A DNA stretch of 64,000 bases from Sphaerisporangium siamense (GCF_014205275.1 NZ_JACHND010000001.1:4712001-4776000); one strand, 5' to 3'. Counted from the stretch's first letter, positions 24,962 through 34,986 are shown. Program-made: numbers and translations. The notes: generated by a model not told the origin, from the letters alone.

Positions 24962-27900
24962 TCAGTTCTGGACGGCGTACGCCCGGGTGATCGTCTGCTG
25001 CACCTGGATCCCGGCAGGGCCGGTGGCGGTGGCGCGCAGGGTGACGTGGCCGGGGGTGGCGGGGTTGGTCACCGAGGTGGTCCAGCCCGTGCCGGCCCGG
25101 CGGACCTGGAGCGCCTGCCAGGTTCCGCCGTCGTCGAAGGAGGCTTCGACGACAGGGGTGTTCAGCGCGCGGCCCTCGGCGGTGATCGGTATCCGGGTCA
25201 CCGTGCCGGGCCTGGTCCGGTTGTAGGCGTCCAGCCCCTGGGGGGCGTACCGGATCGACGGCAGCGCGAGGGGCGTGGCGTCGTCGGTGTGGGCCGAGGT
25301 GAACGTCCAGGAGGCGTCGATCGCGGTGGACAGCGCGGCGTAGGGGACGTCGCGCTGGGCCGAGAAGCTCGCCGTGTAGGTGCCGTGGTCGGCGGGGAGG
25401 TCGGCGACCAGGCACGCCCGGCCGAGGTGACAGTTCTCCAACCTGCTCCGCTTCAGCACTTTGCCGTCCCTGACCAGGGACGCCGCGCCGGTGACGTCGC
25501 CGTCCCAGCCGGCGCGGCCGGTGCCGGCGTCGGTGAACAGGCCCTCCAGGCCGAAGGTGAGCCGGTCACCGGACCGTGTCACGGACGGCGCGGTGGGGCC
25601 GGTCACCGCCGCGTTCCACAGCTCGGCGGACCTCCCGCGCCGCACGGTGCGCTGGCCGAGGTCGGTGAGGACGTATTCGCCCTGAGCGAGGCGGCCGGAC
25701 CAGCGCAGGTCATGTCCCGGCGTCAGATAGTTTGTGAGCGTTCCGGGAGTCGTGACGGCCGTCGCGGAGGAGCCGACGAGGACGCCGTTCTCGCCGGGCA
25801 GGGCGACGTACCTGTCGAATTCGGCCGGCGCGTCGGTGTTCTGCGCCCGGAAGGTCACGGCGGCCTGGGCGAGGCCGGCCTTTCTGAACTTCCTGTCCGG
25901 GTCGGAGGGGATCCGACCGGCGCGGTAGTCGGCCAGGTCGTACCGGACCGCCGCCGCGCCTCCCGCCGTCAGGACCTGATGCGCCAGGTACTCCAGCCCC
26001 GGCTGGCGGGAGGACAGCACGTACACCTCACCCCTGGGTATGTCGTATCGGACGACGAACTTCTTGTTCCCGCCGGTATTGCGCAGGGAGATCTGGGAGG
26101 CCCCGGTGGGTTCGGCGGCGGGGTCGTCCACCGTGAGGCTGATCCGTCGGCCCTGGCGGGCGTCGAGCGTCACGCTCACGTCCTGGCGGCCGACCGGGAC
26201 CGCGCGGTGGCTGACGGTGATCCCGCCGTTCTCGCCGAACATGTCGGCGAAGAGGTTCCACGCGCCGGGTCTCACCCGGGCCTCGGCGACACCCTTGAAG
26301 AAGTTCAGCGGTATGCGCTCATCGGTCTCGAAGTTGTACAGCGTGGCGCGGACGGCCAGGAGAGGATCGTCGTCCCTGCCGATGGCCGTCACGGTCACGT
26401 AGGAGGACTCGGGTTCGATGAAGGCGCCGGCGAGGCCGCGGACGGTGACCTCCCCCGTAGTGGCGGTGACCGTCCCCGGGTAGACGCCCGTCTGGAGGGT
26501 CGCGTCCAGGGTAAGGGTCACCGACGCGCTGCCCCCGGCGGGAACCGCCAGGTGGTCGGCCGACAGCGTGTAGGGGCCGTCTTCGGTGAGCTTCAGCTCC
26601 ACCGGCTCCTCGGAGGTGTTGGTGTAGGTGACCTCCTTGGTGACGTCCTCGTCGTCGCGGGGCCCGGTGAGGTAGGTCCAGACGTTGGGGGTGTCGGTCA
26701 CCACGGTCTGGGCGACCGCGCGGGCCACGTCGACCCGGCCGGTGCCCTGCCGGTAGGGGGTCAGGCCCTCGCCCGGCTCGGCCGAGGCCATCAGGGCGGC
26801 CTTGAGCCGGCTTCCGTCCCAGTCGGGGTGCCGCTGGGCGAGGATGGCGGCGGCGCCGGCCACGTGCGGGGTCGCCATCGAGGTGCCGCTCTTGGCGATG
26901 TAGGAGTCGCTCGTGCCGCCTCCGGCGCTTGCCGCGACGATCTCCACGCCGGGTGCGGTGATGTCGGGTTTGACGGCTTGGTCGGCCACGCGCGGGCCCT
27001 GGCTGGAGAAGTCCGCCAGCGTGTCGTTCTTGTCCACGGCGCCGACCGTCAGCGCGGCGTCGGCGCTGCCGGGACTGTCGATGGACTGCCTGGCGCCGCC
27101 GTTGCCGGCCGCGACGACGAACAGGGTGCCGGTCTGCTCGCTGAGGATGTTCACCGCCTGCTCGAGCGGATCCAGCGCGCGGGTGTCCCGTTCGCCGAGG
27201 CTCATGTTGACCACTCGTGCCTTGACCTCGGTGGCGGCCCACTGCATGCCGGCGATGACGGCCGACTCCCGGCCGTCATCGAGCCCGAAGACCTTGCCGA
27301 CGGCGATCTTGGCGTCGGGGGCGACGCCCTTGTACCTGCCGCCGGAGGCCGCGCCCGAGCCGGCGACGGTGGAGGCCACGTGGGTTCCGTGGCCGTCCGG
27401 GTCGCGGGTGTCGGGGTCGTCGGAGAAGTTGGCGGCCTGGGTGACGACGCCCTTGAGGTCGGGGTGGCCGGGGTCGTAGCCGGAGTCGAGGACGGCGACC
27501 GTGACGCCCTTGCCGGTCAGTCCGTTCTTCCACGCCTCGGGTGCGCCGATCTGCGGGACGCTCCTGTCCAGGGCCGGGGACACCCTGCCGTCCAGCCACA
27601 GCTTGGACACGCCTGACGCGAGCGTCCTGGCCTCAGAGGCCGGGCGCAAGCTGTTCCACGCGGTGGTGGCCCGCGCCTTCGGCACCCGGGAGGCGGTCAG
27701 ACCGACGGAGTCCAGGCCGCGCCCGGCGGTGGCGGCTCTGGGCGGGGCGCCGCCCTCGGTCATGATGGGGATGTCCGTGCGATGGGCGTCGTCGTACTCC
27801 CACTCAAGAAGCTGGGTCACGTCGAACAGGCGCTCGTCCACCAGGCCCTTGCCGATCAGCGGCGCCGCGTCGGACGGCAGCACGAGGGTGTGCCCGGCGA

Positions 27901-28138
27901 ACGTCTGGATCGCGAAGGAGACCTGGCGCCCGGGGCCCGGGGTCACCTGGTATCCCTGCGGGCCGTCTGCTTCGCCCGTCACGGTCACCCGGTCTCCGGT
28001 GATCAGCGTGACACTGCCGAGCGGACCCGTGGAGGACGGGCCGGGCCGTGCCGGGGCCGTCCCGGCGGCCGAGGGCGCCGCCACCACGCCCAGCACGGAT
28101 AGCGCCGCCAGGGTAAGTGCTGTGACTCTTCGCTTCAT
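24962..28138 (-). CDS. Secreted subtilisin-like serine protease (S8), array copy 1
   Basis: The product is 1058 residues from ATG 28138, with AAAGGA upstream. The signal peptide is MKRRVTALTLAALSVLGVV to about residue 26. It is followed by a pro-region with VTLITGDRVTV and DERLFDVTQLLEW. The protease domain has Asp218 (AVLDSGYD), His250 (GHGTHVAS), oxyanion Asn346 (AAGNGG) and Ser420 (SGTSMATPHVAG). The next 600 residues are beta-sandwich-like, with one likely disulfide (Cys-x6-Cys in ENCHLGRAC) and a final Ig-like domain. It acts outside the cell. It is one of four tandem paralogues; HVAG and STVAG place it nearest to copy 2. It has its own promoter block and terminator. Confidence 0.96.
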   Translation of the reverse strand: MKRRVTALTLAALSVLGVVAAPSAAGTAPARPGPSSTGPLGSVTLITGDRVTVTGEADGPQGYQVTPGPGRQVSFAIQTFAGHTLVLPSDAAPLIGKGLVDERLFDVTQLLEWEYDDAHRTDIPIMTEGGAPPRAATAGRGLDSVGLTASRVPKARATTAWNSLRPASEARTLASGVSKLWLDGRVSPALDRSVPQIGAPEAWKNGLTGKGVTVAVLDSGYDPGHPDLKGVVTQAANFSDDPDTRDPDGHGTHVASTVAGSGAASGGRYKGVAPDAKIAVGKVFGLDDGRESAVIAGMQWAATEVKARVVNMSLGERDTRALDPLEQAVNILSEQTGTLFVVAAGNGGARQSIDSPGSADAALTVGAVDKNDTLADFSSQGPRVADQAVKPDITAPGVEIVAASAGGGTSDSYIAKSGTSMATPHVAGAAAILAQRHPDWDGSRLKAALMASAEPGEGLTPYRQGTGRVDVARAVAQTVVTDTPNVWTYLTGPRDDEDVTKEVTYTNTSEEPVELKLTEDGPYTLSADHLAVPAGGSASVTLTLDATLQTGVYPGTVTATTGEVTVRGLAGAFIEPESSYVTVTAIGRDDDPLLAVRATLYNFETDERIPLNFFKGVAEARVRPGAWNLFADMFGENGGITVSHRAVPVGRQDVSVTLDARQGRRISLTVDDPAAEPTGASQISLRNTGGNKKFVVRYDIPRGEVYVLSSRQPGLEYLAHQVLTAGGAAAVRYDLADYRAGRIPSDPDRKFRKAGLAQAAVTFRAQNTDAPAEFDRYVALPGENGVLVGSSATAVTTPGTLTNYLTPGHDLRWSGRLAQGEYVLTDLGQRTVRRGRSAELWNAAVTGPTAPSVTRSGDRLTFGLEGLFTDAGTGRAGWDGDVTGAASLVRDGKVLKRSRLENCHLGRACLVADLPADHGTYTASFSAQRDVPYAALSTAIDASWTFTSAHTDDATPLALPSIRYAPQGLDAYNRTRPGTVTRIPITAEGRALNTPVVEASFDDGGTWQALQVRRAGTGWTTSVTNPATPGHVTLRATATGPAGIQVQQTITRAYAVQN

Positions 28139-28157
28139 CGCGGTCCTTTACGGTTCG

Positions 28158-28184
28158 CTTACTATCGGTCAATCAAGTAGTAAG
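28158..28184. promoter_or_regulatory. Inverted repeat in subtilase 1 promoter region
   Basis: Arms cttacta (28158-28164) and tagtaag (28178-28184) pair perfectly around 13 bases, 20-46 bp upstream of the start codon of copy 1. The same position before copies 3 and 4 holds repeats of different sequence that still pair, so pairing is conserved while bases change. It may be a regulator site or a leader stem. Confidence 0.6.
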
Positions 28185-28231
28185 CGGTAAAAGCGCTAGA
28201 TCAACACCTAAGCCGTATCAACCCGTTCGAG

Positions 28232-28243
28232 AAATCGGACTTT
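28232..28243. promoter_or_regulatory. Distal conserved element aaatcggacttt, subtilase 1
   Basis: This is a partial form of the 13-bp palindrome aaagtcggacttt found before copy 4. It lies 94-105 bp upstream of the start of copy 1, the same distance as in the other copies. Confidence 0.5.
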
Positions 28244-28256
28244 GGCATTTATCAGA

Positions 28257-28295
28257 CGCGGCGGCGGTCCGGGCTGCTCCCGGTCCGCCGCCGCG
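28257..28295. terminator. Terminator hairpin of subtilase 2
   Basis: The arms are cgcggcggcgg (28257-28267) and ccgccgccgcg (28285-28295). They are extended inward by ccggg/cccgg after one T-T mismatch, with a 5-base loop. The hairpin lies 15 bp beyond the stop of copy 2. The same outer arms recur after copies 3 and 4. Confidence 0.75.
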
Positions 28296-28310
28296 CGCGG
28301 GTTCAGATGG

Positions 28311-31300
28311 TCAGTTCTGGACGGCGTACGCCCGGGTGATCATCTGCTTCACCTGCACACCGCCGGGCCCGGTGGCGGAGGCGCGCAGGGTGACGTGGCC
28401 GGGGGTGGCGGGGTTGGTCACCGAGGTGGTCCAGCCCGTGCCGTTCTGGCGGACCTGCAGCGTCTGCCAGGTGGCGCCGTCGTCGAAGGACGCCTCGATC
28501 GCCGGTGTCGTCAGCTCGCCGCCGTCGGCGGTGATCGGGATCTCGGTCACCGTGCCGGGCCTGGCCCGGTTGTAGGCGTCCAGCCCCTCGGGGGCGAATC
28601 GCACCGACGGCACCGCGAGTGGCGTGCTGTCGCCGGTGTGGGCCGAGGTGAACGTCCACGAGGAGTCGATCGCCGTGGCCAGCGCGGAGTGGGGGACGTC
28701 ACGGCGGGCCGAGACGTTCACGGTGTAGACGCCCTCGCCGGCGGGGACCTGCGAGGCGAGGGAGCACCAGTCGGGGACGAAGCAGTCTTCCAGCTCGATC
28801 CGCTCCAGGACCTCGCCGTCCTTGGCCAGGGACACCGTGCCGGTGACGTCGCTGTCCCAGCCGGTGTGGCCGGTGCCGGCGTCGGTGAACAGCCCCTCCG
28901 GCGTGTAGGCCAGTTCGTCGCCGGTCCGCGTCACGCGTGACGCGGAGGGGCCGGTCACCGCCGCGTTCCACAGCTCGGCGGACTGCCCGGCGGCCACGGG
29001 CCGCTGCTGAAGGTCGACGAGGGAGTAGCCCCCCTGCGTGAGCCGGCCGGACCAGAGCAGGTCCTGTCCCGGCGTCAGATAGTTGTCGACCGTGCTGGGA
29101 ATCGTGACGGTGGTGGGATCACTGCGCAGATCCTTGTCCTTGCCGCGAAGGACGAACCACCTGGCGAACTGCGCCGTGGCGTCCACGTTCTGGGCGCGGA
29201 AGGTCAAGCCGACCTTGGCGAGGTCGGCCCTCGCGAATCGCCTGCCGGGGTCGGCGGGGATCTGGCCGGTGCGGCGGTCGACCAGGTCGTACCGGCTCGG
29301 TGCCGCGCCACCCGCCGTCAGCACCTGGTATGCCAGGTATTCCAGGCCCGGCCGGCTGGAGGGCAGCGTGTACGCGGCCTCCCCCTGGGGGATCAGGTAT
29401 TCGCGCACGTACCCGTTGCTCCCGGTGTCGCTCAGATTGATCGTGAGCTGGCCGGTGGGTCCGGCCGCGGGGTCGTCCACCGTGAGGCTCACCCGCTTGC
29501 CCAGGCGGGCGTCGAGCGTCAACCTCACGGCCGCGGGGCCGATGGTGAACGTGCGGTCGGTGAGCGTGTGTACGCCCTGCTCCGACAGTTGGGCGTTGAG
29601 ATTCCACTCGCCGGGCCCCAGACGGAGCTCCGCGACACCGTCGACGAACCGCGGTCGGGCGCGTTCACCGGTCTTGAGGTTGATCAGCGCCGCGTCGACC
29701 GCCTGAACAGGACTGCCGTCCCTGCCGATGGCCCTGATCGTCAGGTCGTAGGACTCGGGTTCGATGTAGGCGCCGGCCAGGCTGCGTACGGTGAGCTCGC
29801 CCGCGGTGGCGGTGAGCGTGCCGGTGTAGACGCCCGGGCGCCGGCCGGAGTCCAGGGTGAGGGTCACCGAGGCGTCGCCGCCCGCCGGGACGGTGAGGTG
29901 GTCGGCGGACAGCGTGTAGGGACCGTCTTCGGTCAGCGCGAGTTCCACCGGCTCCTGGGAGGCGTTGGTGTAGGTGACCTTCTTGGCGACCTCCTCGCCG
30001 TTGTGGGGCCAGGCGAGGTAGGTCCAGAGGTTGCCGGTGTCGTTCGTCACGCTCTGCGTGACCGCGCGGGCCACGTCGACCCGGCCGGCGCCTTGCTCGT
30101 AGGGCGTCATGCCGTCGCCCGGCTTGGCCGTGGCGATGAGCGCGGCCTTGAGCCGGTCGCCGTTCCAGCCGGGGTGCTGCTGGGCGAGGATGGCGGCGGC
30201 GCCGGCCACGTGCGGGGTCGCCATCGAGGTGCCGCTCATGGCCACGTACGGGTCGCCGGGGCCGGTGGCTCCGCTGCGTGCCGCGACGATTCCCATGCCT
30301 GGTGCGGTGATGTCCGGTTTGACGGCTTGGTCGATGATGCGCGGGCCCGTGCAGGAGATGGGGGCCAGTTTGTCGTTCCGGTCCACCGCCCCCACCGTGA
30401 GCGCGGCATCGGCGCTGCCGGGACTGCGGATGGGCTCATTGGCTGTTCTCAGGTTGCCGGCCGCGACGACGAACAGGGTTCCCGTCTGCTCGCTGAGGGT
30501 GTTGACCGCCTCTTCGAGCGGGTCCAGCCCGCGGGTGTCCGGGATGCTGAGGCTCATGTTGACAACCGGCGCCTTGATCTCGGTGGCCGCCCACTCCATG
30601 CCGGCGATCACGTCGGACACCTGGTTGTTGCCGCCGGCCCCCATGACCTTGCCGACGGCGATCTTGGCGTCGGGGGCGACGCCTTTGTACTTGCCGCCGG
30701 AGGCCGCGCCCGACCCCGCGACGGTGGAGGCCACATGGGTGCCGTGGTCGACCAGGTCCCTCATGTCGGGCTCGTCGGTGAAGTTTGCGGTCTGCGAGAC
30801 GACGCCCTTGAGGTCGGGGTGGTCGGGGTCGTAGCCGGTGTCAAGGACGGCCACCGTGACGCCCTTGCCGGTCAGTCCGTTCTTCCACGCCTCGGGGGCG
30901 CCGATCTGCGGGACGCTCTTGTCCAGGGCCGGGGAGACCCCGCCGTCCAGCCACAGCTTGGACACGCCGGACGCGAGCGTTCTGGCGCCCGCGGCGGGGC
31001 GCAGCTGCCGCCAGACCGTGGCGGCCTGCGCCTTGGGCACCTCGGCGGCCTTCAGGCCGACGGAGCGCAGGGTACGCCCGGCGGCGGCGGCCTTGGGGGC
31101 GCTGCCGCCCTTGGTCATGACGGGGATGCCGGCGCGGTGGGCGTCGTCGTAGCCCCACTCCAGCAACTGCGTCACGTCGAACAGGCGCTCGTCCACCAGG
31201 CCCTTGCCGATCAGCGGCGCGGCGTCGGAGGGCAGCACGTAGGTGTGCCCGGCGACCTCCTCGATCGAGAAGGAGACCTTGCGCCCGGCGCCCGGCGTCA

Positions 31301-31487
31301 CCTGGTATCCCCGCGGGGCGCCGGGCGTCTCCGACACGGTCACCCGGTCGCCGGTGATGAGGGTGATGGTGCCGACCCCCCGCGAGGGGCCAGGCCGTGC
31401 CGCGGCCGTGCCGGCGGCCGAGGGTATCGCCGGCACCGCCGACGCGGTCAATGCCGCGAGGGCGAGTGCTGCGGTTATTCGTTTCAT
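28311..31487 (-). CDS. Secreted subtilisin-like serine protease (S8), array copy 2
   Basis: The start is ATG 31487, not the ATG at 31493, because AAAGGA then stands 5 bases upstream exactly as in copies 1 and 4, whereas the earlier ATG overlaps it; 1058 residues. It has a signal peptide (MKRITAALALAALTASAV) and a pro-region like its paralogues. The catalytic residues are Asp216 (AVLDTGYD), His248 (DHGTHVAS), Asn345 and Ser421 (SGTSMATPHVAG). Unlike the others it has a Cys in PISCTGP, where they have SSQGP, near the substrate-binding region. The beta-rich C-terminal half keeps the paired cysteines (EDCFVPDWC). Its upstream sequence has only half of the conserved inverted repeat. Confidence 0.96.
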   Translation of the reverse strand: MKRITAALALAALTASAVPAIPSAAGTAAARPGPSRGVGTITLITGDRVTVSETPGAPRGYQVTPGAGRKVSFSIEEVAGHTYVLPSDAAPLIGKGLVDERLFDVTQLLEWGYDDAHRAGIPVMTKGGSAPKAAAAGRTLRSVGLKAAEVPKAQAATVWRQLRPAAGARTLASGVSKLWLDGGVSPALDKSVPQIGAPEAWKNGLTGKGVTVAVLDTGYDPDHPDLKGVVSQTANFTDEPDMRDLVDHGTHVASTVAGSGAASGGKYKGVAPDAKIAVGKVMGAGGNNQVSDVIAGMEWAATEIKAPVVNMSLSIPDTRGLDPLEEAVNTLSEQTGTLFVVAAGNLRTANEPIRSPGSADAALTVGAVDRNDKLAPISCTGPRIIDQAVKPDITAPGMGIVAARSGATGPGDPYVAMSGTSMATPHVAGAAAILAQQHPGWNGDRLKAALIATAKPGDGMTPYEQGAGRVDVARAVTQSVTNDTGNLWTYLAWPHNGEEVAKKVTYTNASQEPVELALTEDGPYTLSADHLTVPAGGDASVTLTLDSGRRPGVYTGTLTATAGELTVRSLAGAYIEPESYDLTIRAIGRDGSPVQAVDAALINLKTGERARPRFVDGVAELRLGPGEWNLNAQLSEQGVHTLTDRTFTIGPAAVRLTLDARLGKRVSLTVDDPAAGPTGQLTINLSDTGSNGYVREYLIPQGEAAYTLPSSRPGLEYLAYQVLTAGGAAPSRYDLVDRRTGQIPADPGRRFARADLAKVGLTFRAQNVDATAQFARWFVLRGKDKDLRSDPTTVTIPSTVDNYLTPGQDLLWSGRLTQGGYSLVDLQQRPVAAGQSAELWNAAVTGPSASRVTRTGDELAYTPEGLFTDAGTGHTGWDSDVTGTVSLAKDGEVLERIELEDCFVPDWCSLASQVPAGEGVYTVNVSARRDVPHSALATAIDSSWTFTSAHTGDSTPLAVPSVRFAPEGLDAYNRARPGTVTEIPITADGGELTTPAIEASFDDGATWQTLQVRQNGTGWTTSVTNPATPGHVTLRASATGPGGVQVKQMITRAYAVQN

Positions 31488-31691
31488 CGACATCCTTTGT
31501 GAATGGTTTACTCACCGTCCTTTCAATTTGTATGTGCAAAGAGTGATAAATGGCGATCTAATTTGACGGAGTTCTTTCCGAATAAGCCGGACGCACGTCA
31601 ACGGCGGTCAGCGGGCGGCCCCGATCGGGACGCCGCCGCCCTTGTCGCCGCGCCCGCCGCTCCCGGCTCTCCGGACGCCGGGCGGATATGA
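31488..31691. promoter_or_regulatory. Upstream region of subtilase 2, diverged from the array consensus
   Basis: The region before copy 2 keeps ttactcaccgtc (31509-31520), like the left arm of the inverted repeat, but the right arm is lost. At the position of the distal palindrome it has only a weak aataagccggac (31581-31592). The stretch 31500-31580 is strikingly AT-rich. Transcription control of this copy may therefore differ. Confidence 0.5.
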
Positions 31692-31726
31692 CGCGGCGGC
31701 GGCCGGTGTCCCGGTCCGCCGCCGCG
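31692..31726. terminator. Terminator hairpin of subtilase 3
   Basis: Perfect 11-bp arms cgcggcggcgg (31692-31702) and ccgccgccgcg (31716-31726) lie 11 bp beyond the stop of copy 3. The arms are identical to those after copies 2 and 4. Confidence 0.75.
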
Positions 31727-31737
31727 CCGTCGTCAGA

Positions 31738-34700
31738 TCATCGATGGACGGCGTACGCCCGCGTGATCGTCTGCTTCACCTGGAGGCCGTCCGGGCCGTC
31801 CGCCGAGGCCCGCAGCGACACGAAGCCGCGCGAGGAGGGGTTGGTCACCGTGGTGACCCATCCCTCGCCGTCCTGGCGCACCTGCAGCGCCCGCCAGGTC
31901 CTGCCGTCGTCGAAGGACGCCTCGATCTTCGGCGTGGAGATCTCGCCGCCCTTGGCGGTGATCGGGATCGTGGTCACCGAGCCGGGCAGGGCGCGGTTGT
32001 AGGCGTCCAGCCCCTCGGGGGCGTAGATGATCGAGGGCACCGCGAGCCGCTCTCCCAGCGGCGTGTGCGCCGACCTGAACGTCCAGGTCGAGTGGACCGC
32101 GGTCGACAGCGCGGCGTAGGGCGTCCTGCGGCGCGCCGACACGTTCAGCGTGTAGGTCTCCGCGCCGGCCGGGACCGGCGTCAGCAGGACGCACTGGCCG
32201 GCGTGGTCGCAGATCTTCAGGTCGGCCCGCTGCAGCACCGTGCGGCCCTTGGCGAGGGTGGCCGTCCCCGTGACGTTCCCGTCCCAGCCGGGACGGCCCT
32301 GCCCGCCGTCGGTGAACAGCCCGTCCACGATGTACGCGATCTCGTCCCTGTATCGCAGCACGGGAGGCGCCGCGGGGCCGGCGACGGCCGCGTTCCACAC
32401 CTCAGACGTGTGACCGGGCTGTGCCGGGCGGCCTGCGCCGTCGAGCAGGACGTAGGCCCCGTCCTCGTGCGTGAACTCCGCGTACCACGCCAGGCCGTGC
32501 CCCGGCGTGACGTAGTCGGTCAGCGTGCCGGGGACCTTGACGTCGGACGAGCCGACGCCGAGCACGAAGGCACCGAAGCGGGGCAGGCCCGGCGCGCGGT
32601 CGAACCGGGCGGGGGCGGACACGCCCTGCGCCCGCAGGTCCGTGGTGACCTGGGCGAGCTCGGCCTTTCTGAATTGAGCGCCCGGGTCGGCGGGGATGCC
32701 GCCGGCCCGGTAGTCGGCCAGGTCGTACCTGACCGTGTCGTTCCCCCCGTTCCCGTCGCTCTCCCACACCGCGCGCAGCAGGTACTCGAGGCCGGGCTGG
32801 CGGGACGGCAGGGCGTACAGCTCGCGCCCGGGGTCGGGGCCCTGGGCGGTGACGCTCTCGAACAACGATCCACCGTCGGTCAGGCGCAGGCTGAGCTGGA
32901 ACGCCCCTGTGGGCCCGGCCTGCGGGTCGTCCACGGCGAAGCGGACCGGGGCGGCCCGGCGCGTGTCCAGGGCCAGGTCGACGTCCGCCTTGTCGATCTT
33001 CACCGGTTGGTGGGTGAAGGTGTACGCGCCCGGCTCGTACAGGTCGGCGATCAGGTTCCAGTCGCCGCGCGGCAACCGCGTCGCGCCGGCCCCGCCGGAG
33101 AACGGCACCTCCTCCATCTCGCCGGTCTTGACGTCGTAGAGCAGCGCGGCGACGCCGTCGAGGGGCTTGCCGTCCCTGCCGGTCGCCGTCAGTCTCAGGT
33201 CGTAGGACTCCGGCTCGACGAAGGCGCCGGCCAGGCTGCGCACGGTCACCTCGCCCGCGGTCGCGGTGACGACGCCCGGGTGGCCGCCCACATCCAGGCC
33301 CGCGTCCAGGGTGAGGCGCACCGACGCCGTGCCGTGCGCGGGGACGGTGAGACGGCCGGCGGCCAGGGTGTACGGACCGTCCTCTGCCAGGGCGAGGTCC
33401 ACCGGCGCGGCCGAGGTGTTGGCGTAGGTGATCTCCTTGGTGACGGGCTCGGTGCCGCCGCCGGGCCAGGGGATGAAGGTCCAGACGTTCGGCGTCTCGG
33501 CCACCACGGTCTGGGTGAGCGCGCGCGCCACGTCGACCCGCCCGGCGCCCTGCTGGTACGGCGTCAGCCCCGCGCCGGGCCTGGCCGACGCCATGAGCGC
33601 GGCCTTGAGCCGGGCCCCCTTCCAGTCCGGGTGCTGCTGGGACAGGATCGCGGCCGCGCCCACGACGTGCGGGGTGGCCATCGAGGTGCCGCTCTTGGCG
33701 ACGTAGCGGCCGGTCGTGGTGCCCTTGGCCCCGGCGGCGACGATACCGGCGCCGGGGGCGGTGATGTCCGGCTTGGCCGCGCCGTCGTTCATGCGCGGGC
33801 CCTGGCTGGAGAAGCCGGCCAGGGCGTCGGCGCGGTCGACCGCGCCGACCGTCAGCGCGGCCTCGGCGCTGCCGGGGCTGTTGATGGACTTGGCCTTGCC
33901 GGAGTTGCCGGCCGCGATGACGAACAGCGTGCCGGTCCGCTCGCTGAGGGTGTTCACCGCCTCCTCGACCGGGTCGAGGCCGCGGGTGTCCGTCCCGCCG
34001 ACGCTGATGTTGACCACGGGGGCCTTGACCGTGTTCGCGGCCCACTCCATCCCGGCGATCAGGTCGGACTCCTCGACGCCGTAGACCCCGCCGACCTTCC
34101 CGAGGGCGATCTTGGCCCCCGGCGCGACGCCCTTGTACCTGCCGTCCGAGGCCCGCCCCGAGCCCGCGACGATGGAGGCCACGTGGGTCCCGTGGCCGAC
34201 CAGGTCCTTCGTGTCGGGCTCGTCGGAGAAGTTGACCGCCTGGGTGACGACCCCCCGCAGGTCCGGGTGGCGGGCGTCGTAGCCGGAGTCGAGGACGGCC
34301 ACCGTCACGCCCTTGCCCGTCAGCCCCCTCTTCCAGGCCTCGGGGGCGCCGATCTGCCGCGTGCTCTTGTCGAGCGTGAAGGAGAGCTTGCCGTCCAGCC
34401 AGAGCTTGGTGACCCCGGCCGCGAGCGTCTTGGCGGTGGTGCCGGGGCGCAGGTCCCGCCACACGCCGGCGGCCTGGGCCTTCGGCACCCGCGCCGCGGA
34501 CAGGCCCATGCCGGTCAGGGCGCGCCCGGCCGTCGCGGCCTTGGGCGCGGCGCCGCCCTCGGTCATGATCGGGATGTCGGCGCGGTGGGCGTCGTCGTAG
34601 CCCCACTCCAGCAACTGCGTGACGTCGAACAGGCGCCGGTCGACCAGGCCCCTGCCGACGAGCGGGGCCGCGTCCGAGGGCGTCACGTACGTGTGGCCCG

Positions 34701-34941
34701 CGAACGTCCGGACGGAGAAGGAGACATCACGCCCGGCGCCCGGCCTGACCTGGTAGGCATGCCGGCCTCCGGGGGGCGCCGACACCGTCACGCGGTCGCC
34801 CGTGACCAGCGTGACGGTGCCGATCGGGGCGCCTTGTAAGGCGCCGGCCTGTGCCGTGGCCGTCGCGCGGGCCGACGGCACCGCCATCACACCCAGCGCG
34901 GTCACGGCCGCGAGGGCGATTGTTGCGGCTTTGCACGTCAT
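31738..34941 (-). CDS. Secreted subtilisin-like serine protease (S8), array copy 3
   Basis: The product has 1067 residues from ATG 34941, with AAAGGG upstream. The signal peptide is MTCKAATIALAAVTALGVMA; the Cys at position 3 is unique to this copy. The pro-region is followed by a catalytic domain with Asp218 (AVLDSGYD), His250 (GHGTHVAS), Asn346 (AAGNSG) and Ser420 (SGTSMATPHVVG). HVVG and SIVAG tie it to copy 4. The C-terminal 600 residues hold beta-sandwich repeats and the conserved Cys pair (KICDHAGQC). It should be secreted and self-processed. The gene has its own upstream block and terminator, so each array member appears to be an independent transcription unit. Confidence 0.96.
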   Translation of the reverse strand: MTCKAATIALAAVTALGVMAVPSARATATAQAGALQGAPIGTVTLVTGDRVTVSAPPGGRHAYQVRPGAGRDVSFSVRTFAGHTYVTPSDAAPLVGRGLVDRRLFDVTQLLEWGYDDAHRADIPIMTEGGAAPKAATAGRALTGMGLSAARVPKAQAAGVWRDLRPGTTAKTLAAGVTKLWLDGKLSFTLDKSTRQIGAPEAWKRGLTGKGVTVAVLDSGYDARHPDLRGVVTQAVNFSDEPDTKDLVGHGTHVASIVAGSGRASDGRYKGVAPGAKIALGKVGGVYGVEESDLIAGMEWAANTVKAPVVNISVGGTDTRGLDPVEEAVNTLSERTGTLFVIAAGNSGKAKSINSPGSAEAALTVGAVDRADALAGFSSQGPRMNDGAAKPDITAPGAGIVAAGAKGTTTGRYVAKSGTSMATPHVVGAAAILSQQHPDWKGARLKAALMASARPGAGLTPYQQGAGRVDVARALTQTVVAETPNVWTFIPWPGGGTEPVTKEITYANTSAAPVDLALAEDGPYTLAAGRLTVPAHGTASVRLTLDAGLDVGGHPGVVTATAGEVTVRSLAGAFVEPESYDLRLTATGRDGKPLDGVAALLYDVKTGEMEEVPFSGGAGATRLPRGDWNLIADLYEPGAYTFTHQPVKIDKADVDLALDTRRAAPVRFAVDDPQAGPTGAFQLSLRLTDGGSLFESVTAQGPDPGRELYALPSRQPGLEYLLRAVWESDGNGGNDTVRYDLADYRAGGIPADPGAQFRKAELAQVTTDLRAQGVSAPARFDRAPGLPRFGAFVLGVGSSDVKVPGTLTDYVTPGHGLAWYAEFTHEDGAYVLLDGAGRPAQPGHTSEVWNAAVAGPAAPPVLRYRDEIAYIVDGLFTDGGQGRPGWDGNVTGTATLAKGRTVLQRADLKICDHAGQCVLLTPVPAGAETYTLNVSARRRTPYAALSTAVHSTWTFRSAHTPLGERLAVPSIIYAPEGLDAYNRALPGSVTTIPITAKGGEISTPKIEASFDDGRTWRALQVRQDGEGWVTTVTNPSSRGFVSLRASADGPDGLQVKQTITRAYAVHR

Positions 34942-34965
34942 CTTCGTCCCTTTGCGGTTCGCTTA

Positions 34966-34986
34966 ACTACGGGTCAATCAAGTAGT
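34966..34986. promoter_or_regulatory. Inverted repeat in subtilase 3 promoter region
   Basis: Arms actac (34966-34970) and gtagt (34982-34986) flank 11 bases, 25-45 bp before the start codon. The block 34954-34991 is nearly identical to the corresponding block of copy 1. Confidence 0.55.

Noticed and set aside
25046-34839. Very long rightward open frames (856, 644 and 1065 codons) opposite the subtilase genes
   Set aside because: They are shadows of GC-rich codon use on the opposite strand; their products are Gly/Arg/Val-rich with no domains, while the leftward frames encode clear proteases.
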